A stretch of DNA of 50,723 bases, taken from the NCBI RefSeq assembly GCF_000485595.1, contig NW_014577064.1, positions 370,479-421,201 on the forward strand. Reading direction: 5' to 3'. The notes under the pieces were generated by a model. It made no database searches. It was given only the letters and a program-made list of their open reading frames with translations, and had not been told where the DNA came from. This document shows, piece after piece, positions 43,601 through 50,723 of the stretch. Source of the stretch: Priapulus caudatus (lineage: Eukaryota > Priapulida > Priapulimorpha > Priapulimorphida > Priapulidae). Each line of letters begins with the position of its first letter. The stretch's first letter is position 1. Made by a program: the position numbers and the translations under genes.

Positions 43601-46225
43601 GTGGGTAAGGTAGCACCGCACCGCAGCGTGGTTGTAGGTTAGCACCAGCAGTCGTGTGTAGGTAGCACCGCAGCGGTGCTGTACGGTAGCACGCCACCGC
43701 AGCGTGTGTAGGTTAGCACCGCAGCGTGTGTACGCGTAGACCCGCACCGCAGCGTGTGCTAGGTAGCCACCGCAGCGTGCTGTAGGGGAGCACGCCAGCG
43801 TGTGTAGGTAGCACCCAGCGTGTGTAGGGGGGGTTTGGCACGTCCCACCGCAGCGTGTGTAGGTAGCACCGCCAGCGTGTGTAGGTAGCCGCAACGCAGC
43901 GTGTGTAGTAGCACCGCAGCGTGTGGGGAGGTAGCACCGCAGCGCCAGCGTGTGTAGTAGCACCGCAGCGTGTGTAGATAGCACCGCAGCGTGATGTAGG
44001 TAGGCACCGCAGCGTGTGTAGTAGCACCCGCAGCGTGTGTAGTAGGCTCACCGCGCACCGCAGCCGAGCGCCTCAGTGTGTGGAGGTAGCACCTGCCCCA
44101 GGCCGCAGCGTGTGTAGGTCAAGCACCGCCAGCGTGTTCAGGTAGCACGCAGCGGGTGTAGGGAGTACCGCCACCGCAGGTGGGTAGGTAGACGCCACGC
44201 GTGTGAGGGTAGCACTCGCAAGCGTGTGGAGTAGCACCGGCAGCGTGTTGTAGGTAGCCGCCATCCGCAGGTGTGTAGGTAGCCCGCACCGCCAGCGTGT
44301 GTAGTAGCACCGCAGCGTGTGTAGGTAGCACGCAGCGTGTGTAAGTAGCCCGCACCGCAGCGTGTGTAGTAGCCCGCCCCGCAGCGTGTGGTAGGTAGCA
44401 CCGCAGGTGTGTAAGCGTAGCACCGCAGCGTGTGTAGGTAGCACCGCACCGCAGCGTGTGTAGGTTTACGCACGCGCAAGCGTTGTAGGTAGCACCGCAA
44501 GCGTGTGTAGGTAGCCCACCGCAGGCGTGTGTAGCTAGCACCGCAGCGTGTTGTAGGTATGCACCGCCGCAGGCGTGAGTTAAAGGTAGCACCGCACCGC
44601 AGCGTTGCTAGTAGCCACGCAGGCGTGTGTAGCGTAGCAACCGCACCGGCAGCGTGTGTAGGGGTAGCACCGCAGGCGTGTGGAGTAGCACCGCACCGCA
44701 GCTGTGTTAGGTAGCACCGCACCGCAGCGTGTGTAGGTTAGCACCGCCAGCGTGGTGAGGTAGCACCGCACCGCAGCGTGTGTCAGGTAGCACCGCAGGT
44801 GGTTGGTAGGTAGCACCGCCCCAGCGTGGTGTACGGTTAGCACCGCACGCAGTCGTGTGTAGGTAGCCCGACCGCAGCGTGTGTTAGGTAGCACCGCACC
44901 GCAGCGTGTGTTAGGTAGCACGCGCCACGCACGCGTGTGTAGGTTAGCACCGCAGCGTGTGGTAGGTAGCACCGACCGCAGGTGTGTAGGTAGCACCGCA
45001 CCGCAGCGTGTCGTAGTAGCACCGCATGGAGTGTGTCAGGTAGCACCGCCACCGGCAGCGTGTGTAGCTAGCAACCGCAGCGTGTGTAGGTAGCCACCGC
45101 CAGCGTGTGTAGGTAGCCCGCATGCGTGTGTAGGGTAGCCCACCGCACGCGTGTGTAGTGCACCGTCACCGCAGCGTGTGTTAGGCTAGCACGCACCGCA
45201 GCGTGTGTAGTAGCCACCGCACCGACAGCATGTGTAGGTAGCACCGCAAGCAGTGTGTAGGTAGCACGCAGCGTGGTGTAGGCTAGCACCGCCGAGCGTG
45301 TTGTTAGGTAGCACCGCACGCCAGCGTGTGTAGGTAGCCACCGCAGCGTGTGGTAGGTAGCCCACCGCACGCAGCGTGTGTAGTAGCACCTGCAGCGTGT
45401 GTAGGTAGCACCGCCAGCTGTGTAGGTAGCACCGAGCGTGGTGTAGGTGCACCGCACCGCCAGCGTGTGTAAGGTAGCACCGCAGCGTGTGGTAGCGTGA
45501 CACGCGCCGTGTGTAGTGCACCGCACGCCAGCGTGGTAGTAGCACCGCAGCGTGTGTAGTAGCACCGCCACCGGCCAGCGTTGTAGGTAGCCCCGCAGCG
45601 TGTGTAGTAGCACCGCTCAGCGTTGTGTAGGTAGCACCGGCAGCGTGTGTAGGGTTAGCACGCGCAGCGTGTGTAGGGGGCACGCCACCGCAGCGCCCCC
45701 CCCCCCCCCTGGGTAGGTTAGCACCGCAGGTGTGTAAGGTAGCACGCAGCGTGTGTAGGTTAGCCACCGCCCAGCGCAGCGTGGTGTAGGGTAGCCACCG
45801 CCAGCGTGTGTAGGTAGCACCGGCGCACCCGCGCGTGTGTAGGTAGCACCGGCACGCCCAGCGTGTCGTAGGTAGCCACCGCAGCGTGTGTAGGGTTAGC
45901 ACGCAGCGTGTGTTGTAGCCACCGCACGCAGGTGTAGGTAGCGACCGCAGCGTGTGTAGTAGCACCGCACCGCCAGGGTGTGTAGTAGCACGCAGGCCGT
46001 GTGTTAGGTAGCCCACCGCAGCGTGTTGTAGGTAGCACCGCACCGCAGCGTGTGTAGGTAGCACCGCAGCGTGTGTAGGTAGCACCGCAGCGTGTGTAGG
46101 TAGCACCGCAGCGTGTGTAGGTAGCACCGCAGCGTGTGTAGGTAGCACCGCACCGCAGCGTGTGTAGGTAGCACCGCAGCGTGTGTAGGTAGCACCGCAG
46201 CGTCTGTAGGTAGCACCGCAGCGTT
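40665..46225. repeat. 5.5 kb satellite of 21-bp and 27-bp units
   Basis: The basic 21-bp unit is seen cleanly at 46048-46068 and reads GCACCGCAGCGTGTGTAG plus GTA. A 27-bp variant has an extra CACCGC. Clean units occupy about 46025-46225; the other 5.3 kb has frequent one-base insertions, deletions and a run of 14 C at about 45695-45708. Because 21 and 27 are multiples of three, all minus-strand frames stay open and produce long Thr/His/Ala/Cys pseudo-proteins. None is a gene. Confidence 0.96.
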
Positions 46226-48700
46226 ATCGCAAGTAATTGATACACACCACGCATTGTCCGCCTTGTCTATAGCGTTTCTCGTCGGATGCACCCGCATTGT
46301 GGTGCGTCGTCGTGATAGCTGTTATCGCTCAGATTTCTTGTATCAGCTTCGATGTTATCGCCGCGTGTGTTCTCTCGTCGAACGTTGCCGCCTCGCCTGA
46401 GCCCACGCACGCGCGACGTGCGAGTGAACGCGAGAAGGATGAGAGATAGGTCGCGTTACGACGCGAGAACCATCCGTCTATAATATATTATAATCTATAA
46501 TAATGATAAATATAATAATATTTATAATTATAATATTAATAATTGATTATAATTGCCCCTGTCGTTGCAGACGTCGCGCATAAATCAAGACTCGCTAGTT
46601 GCGTCGGTACTTACATAGGGAGCGCTGGTGCCGTTAGTACGCTTCAGGAACCACGGTGGGAAATCATTTCCCATTGGCGGCCATACTTGCGAAAAAATTC
46701 CCATAAATCAGCAGAAGTGGTTTTGAGAAGTTACAATGCCATCCTCTGAATCCACGTCGCAAGTGACAGACACCATTATATGTTGTTAACTCAAAAATTC
46801 TTCCGTAATTTTTTTTGTAAACAAGCTTTTGCCGGCACACTTTCAAAATGGTCACTTTCCAATGTGAGTTTACGCGAAAAAGTAGGCTTCCTTCGCAAAT
46901 TCCCCCGGCCGCCCCAGCAACGCATCCCGGACGAGCCGCTTACACTGTCGGATTCAGCAAAGATTCTAGTTTCTGAAATTAACAACTGCAAAGAGTTCTA
47001 AGCTGTTCTCATGAGAAATAACAAATTCAAGCGCACGCATACACTCAAATACGATCTCATTCTTGAAATGATTCAGCGCTCGTTGGCTTATTTACCACCG
47101 TAATACCTTCACGCGTAATCATCGCGGCGAATCGAACAAAATTATTCGCAGCCAAAGCGATTACGAGAAAATGCAATGCGTTTGGGGTAATGTGGCATGC
47201 AGGGCAAAGAAGCCTTTAAGGTTTTCCAACTGAGGAAGCGGTTATCGCTGTGGATCGAGGCAGAGAGATTAAGGGCCGCAATAAGCGAAAGACGACAGCA
47301 TCAGCTGCTGTTATGCTGAATACTTCAGTAGCGCACGTAACGTGTTATACGGCGCGTTTCAGGTCGGCCTGCAGGTGGCAGTAAACGCTGTCACCATGGC
47401 GCCGCCGCCCCAGCTAAGTACAGGGTCAGACAGGGTATCGGTGCCGGCAGCAGAAAAGAGCTCATATCACGTCAAAGTTTCACATCCTAAACCGAAGCAG
47501 ACGTGCGCTCGTCCCCCTGGGAACTTTCGGGAAGTCAGGAAGCATTGCGAACGCAATGTTTAATATAAGATACACTAACCACCCAACACACACAGCGGCA
47601 TTTCTCATTGGTTTCGAATCCATTCGAAATGATTTGCTTTCAGAGCAGGGATGGGCAGCAATGACCTGTGCCCGACTTGTGTCAGTGACCGGTGGCCGTT
47701 ACGATTCATCACATTATGAGAGACAGTATTACATGCAGATCCTCTCTAGATCTCTCGACTCCTAACTCGTCACTAACGCTCTCGGTTTTTCAAATAAGCA
47801 TGTATCTCCGTGTTGTCTACACGTAACACGTACACGCGCAGAGTCCGCCTCTCGGGACGAGGAAATTGGTTTGTGACTGCATTCACGTTGTGTCAGCCCG
47901 TCATTCGCGTAGATTTGTTAGCTCGTCGAACCAGCAATTTTATAGCAAATTGCCTTTAAGACTCGATATACGCTGTCGTTCGAATAGCGAAATCTAAATT
48001 TGAAGGAAGGAGTGCACGTTTAGAAAAGCTCCATTTGGCAAAGTAATCAAGGCAATTATGTTGCCATGTACAGGTATACACGTGGCTGTATACGGGCACA
48101 TCTGCTTCTATATTCAGGCAAGTATTGTGTTATATGCTAACACTCTTAGCTAACTAAGTCTCTCTATCGACGCACATCCGTCCCAGTGGCTGCTAGATAT
48201 CGTCTGGTTTACTGAAAGTTACATTTGAGAACATATGACGTCGCCGGCGATATCATTCTTGATTTGCATCTAGACTTCGTTTTTCATTTATGTAAACTCT
48301 GTTACCGCTGGCTTCGTAGCGAAATGTTGCAGGAAATTAGTTTTCGATAAGATTCTCAGCTCTTCAAAGCGGCATATAGCAGCTATAGCTTACTATACGT
48401 ATAATATAGTAACTATACCGCCAGTAATATAAGTAACTATAGGTGGCGCCAGTACTTTTCACCTGTATGGAGACTAAATGAACGAATAACAGTAATAAGT
48501 ATTACAAGTATCGCATGGTATTTACACAGAAGTACGTGATATAGCAACCTATTTTCTACTCTTAGCATTACTATACTATATCGACGTTACAGATAGCGTA
48601 AGGAACAAAGCTCTGAATCTGCGGGCATACAAGGCACTAAGGGGCGAACATGTTTACGGTCGCTTGGCTGTGACAGCACGATGGCCTTCAGGCTGTGACA
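46226..48700. other. 2.5 kb with no recognised gene
   Basis: Mixed sequence including a TAATAAT stretch at about 46485-46550 and a GC-richer part at about 46880-47530. No LRR exon or transposon domain was found on either strand. Confidence 0.5.
47396..47563 (+). CDS. Small open frame with strong start context, unknown
   Basis: ATG at 47396 lies in CACCATGGC, a near-ideal metazoan initiation context. The frame runs 55 residues (start MAPPPQLSTGSDRV, rich in Pro, Ser, Lys and Arg) to TAA. There is no signal peptide, membrane segment or domain. It could be a 5' exon of an unseen gene or chance in a GC-rich patch. Confidence 0.2.
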   Translation: MAPPPQLSTGSDRVSVPAAEKSSYHVKVSHPKPKQTCARPPGNFREVRKHCERNV

Positions 48701-49026
48701 GGCAGGCAGGCAGGCATGCATGCATGCAGGCAGTCAGGCAGTCAGGCAGGCAAGCGTGCATGCATGCATGCAGGCAGGCTGGCAAGCAGGCAGGTAGGCA
48801 GGCATGCATGCAGGCAGTCAGGCAGTCAGGCAGGCAAGCGTGCATGCATGCATGCATGCAGGCAGGCTGGCAAGCAGGCAGGTAGGCAGGCAGACAGGCA
48901 GGCAGGCAGGCAGGCAGGCGGGCAGGCAGACATGCAGGCAGGTAGGCAAGCATGCAAGCAGGCAGGCAGGCAGTCAAGCAGGCAGGCAGGCAAGCAGGCA
49001 TGAAGGCAGGCATGCAGGCAGGCATG

Positions 49027-49062
<36 letters not shown>

Positions 49063-49077
49063 CAAGCAGGCAGGCGG

Positions 49078-49109
<32 letters not shown>

Positions 49110-49274
49110 CAAGCAGGCAGGCAGGCAAGCAGGCTGGCAGACAAACAGACTGGCAGGCAGACATGCAGTCAAGCAGGCAGGCATGCAGGCAAGCAGGCAG
49201 GCAGGCATGCATGCAGGCATGCAGGCAGGCAGCCAGGCAGGCAGGCAGGCATGCAGGCAGGCAGGCAGGCAGGC
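48701..49274. repeat. (GGCA)n array with a 92-bp higher-order repeat
   Basis: About 574 bp of GGCA with AGCA, TGCA and GTCA variants. In its first part a segment of about 92 bp, identified by GGCAGTCAGGCAGTCAGG then AAGCGTGCATG then GGCTGGCAAGC, occurs twice in tandem (about 48711-48800 and 48801-48895). Frames read as Ala-Cys-Leu-Pro or Gln-Ala-Gly-Arg repeats and are artefacts. Confidence 0.96.
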
Positions 49275-49839
49275 TGAGGTGATGCGCGGAAGCCTTTGCT
49301 GACGACTTCACTTTCAGACGCATCGTATTGTGCGGCGATGCGACGCAAGCACCCGTCATCGACTTCACTGCGTGTCGGCTGTCATTATTCCCGTTGACAT
49401 GAATGCTTCACTACGACACATCATATGTAACAACAGACGTTTTGGAGATCACGTTTGCTATTATCTGGCGAATAACGGGATGAGGCAGTGCATGGAGACG
49501 GGGGGAGGGAGCGCAGCGCGCGTCGCGACTTTGTCAGCACGCTGTGCGCGTCTGCGGCAAAGCATCTGTTCTCGTGCGCCGCTCTGTCATCGAGCTGATC
49601 GAATGCTACATAATATACCATGAACAAGATGATAAGGTATTCCTTACGCCACCAGGCGACGCTGCTAAATTTGTTCTGTATACTAGATACTATTCGGGAA
49701 CTCGAGTAGTAAACGCGTGAAAAGATTCACGATTCCATTTAACAGAGCAGTACACAATGTACACAATGTGGCGATTTTCATGTGCGTATCCGTTCCATTA
49801 CGTTATCATACTTATATATACAAACAATACAATACAATA
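49275..49839. other. No gene recognised
   Basis: Unique sequence with short unassigned frames on both strands. Confidence 0.5.
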
Positions 49840-50142
49840 GGGCCGTTTTTGTGACGCGTACGATTTCAGTTATGGAGCATTAAATCGGACGTTTCCGTCA
49901 CAGACAGTTACACGGATATGTTGCTCAGGTTTTAGAGTGGTTTTTGGAATGGAAAGTTCACGAACATTAGGAAACAAGTGAAGATATATATATATGGTAG
50001 GGCCGTTTTTGTGACGCGTACGATCTCAGTTATGGAGCATTAAATCGGACGTTTCCGTCACAGACAGTTACACGGATATGTTGCTCAGTTTTTAGAGTGG
50101 TTTTTGGAATGGAAAGTTCACGAACATTAGGAAACAAGTGAA
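49840..50142. repeat. Two 143-bp direct copies, 160-bp period
   Basis: 49840-49982 and 50000-50142 are the same sequence, from GGGCCGTTTTTGTGACGCG to GGAAACAAGTGAA. They differ at only two positions (GATTTCAG/GATCTCAG; CAGGTTTTAG/CAGTTTTTAG) and are separated by a TA-rich 17-bp spacer. This is a recent tandem duplication. Confidence 0.95.
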
Positions 50143-50654
50143 ATGTACGAACAATTCGAAATGGCTGCTCTTGTCGTAGCGCGCAGTGCACGTTGGGATA
50201 ACTCGCAGCGCATTCTAAGCATAGATAAGATATATACAAACACATAATTACGTTTGTTTACATCGTTATGTTCTAAGGTAGCGCCAGTTGTGACCACCAA
50301 TTGTCTGACATCACCAATTGTGTATTTGAAATGTGAGAGGGGAATTGCACATCAAGAGCACAAGTACTTGGAACGTTTCAATAACAAAAGAATGGTAAAT
50401 AAACACGAAATGTGTTTACTGCTAAACTACTCTATACGTTTCTCTACATCCTTTTACCTATTATTAGTAATAATTTCCTGTAAATGCCGTTTAAATGCTC
50501 CTGCCACGCCACTGCGCACAAACAACAGAAATAGAGCATATTTATACATCTCTGTATAATATATGTATATTCTTAATATTTATACACGATGGCGTGCGTG
50601 CCGTGAGATTGCGTGTTGCAAAAAAAGCATTTGAACAGCATTTATGTGGAATTT
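50143..50654. other. No gene recognised
   Basis: AT-rich sequence. A 101-codon frame at 50254-50559 has no recognisable domain and atypical composition. Confidence 0.45.
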
Positions 50655-50723
50655 GTATAAATTGATATATATATACACGCACGCACGCACACACACATAT
50701 ATACATACCTACGTACGTACATA
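50655..50723. repeat. TA, CACG and TACG simple repeats
   Basis: Alternating TATATA, CACGCACG, CACACA and TACGTACG up to the window end. Confidence 0.9.

Noticed and set aside
40665-46225. CRISPR array
   Set aside because: Repeats are contiguous with no unique spacers, and the rest of the window is clearly animal DNA with introns.
40654-46254. Many minus-strand open frames of 60-320 codons rich in Leu-Pro-Thr-His-Ala or Cys-Tyr-Leu
   Set aside because: They are translations of a satellite whose unit lengths (21 and 27 bp) are multiples of three; frames exist in every phase and have no start context or splice structure.
46560-46612. Possible next LRR exon after a GTTGCAG acceptor
   Set aside because: The sequence after the acceptor contains a stop or lacks the L-x-x-L-x-x-N pattern in every frame.
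48654-49368. Cysteine-rich or Gln-Gly-Arg repeat proteins
   Set aside because: They arise from the GGCA tetranucleotide in all frames; composition is fully explained by the repeat.

Overview
This is eukaryotic, intron-rich, repeat-dominated DNA, most likely from a marine invertebrate animal. The evidence is consensus GT-AG splicing, a metazoan receptor gene cut into leucine-rich-repeat (LRR) exons, a decayed Ty3/gypsy retrotransposon, a LINE tail, several palindromic DNA elements, and a short interstitial (CCCTAA)n tract, which means TTAGGG-type telomeres. I cannot name the species. Almost all long open frames here are translations of microsatellites and are not genes.

The one host gene I recognise is a plus-strand leucine-rich-repeat G-protein-coupled receptor of the LGR4/5/6 (type B) class. 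Five different exons are clear: A (27977-28123), B (29635-29706), C (31282-31425, repeated exactly at 37330-37473), D (38175-38315) and E (39391-39456). Every intron splits a leucine codon after CT (phase 2). Exon D carries the class signature EFPDLNGT and exon E the short 22-residue repeat that follows it in LGR4/5/6. The signal peptide, part of the LRR array, the hinge and the seven-helix domain are not in the window. A further LRR exon lies on the minus strand at about 26541-26622, and a frame-broken copy of exon B lies on the minus strand at 18553-18631.

Layout. 1-4800: CA and GTGC repeats, a palindromic element, a LINE tail, CT repeats, a degenerate tandem family and a TAGTGG array. 4800-15360: mostly AT-rich DNA with no recognisable gene, an interstitial telomeric tract, GA and CATTACTCT repeats, an unusual array of alternating inverted repeats (10995-11400), and weak unidentified exon-like frames (11.5-14.2 kb). 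15360-27100: an N gap, then noisy TG-rich DNA and a block of about 5.6 kb (18340-23960) that is a diverged inverted copy of 1-4575 joined to 29005-29920. 27.8-39.5 kb: the receptor exons, with a minus-strand gypsy element (31484-36627) between two direct copies of a 1.4 kb segment that each hold exon C. 39.5-50.7 kb: intron-like or intergenic DNA with a 5.5 kb satellite of 21/27 bp units, a GGCA array and two precise tandem duplications.

Much of the odd architecture may be assembly behaviour rather than biology: inverted and direct copies a few to about 15 per cent different, ragged indels inside arrays next to clean units, and joins at palindromes and microsatellites. It could be uncollapsed haplotypes or raw-long-read gap filling. 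I found no new defence, biosynthetic or signalling system. The best biological leads are the exact, frame-compatible duplication of an LGR exon pair of LRRs, the microsatellite-linked palindrome family, and the alternating inverted-repeat array.
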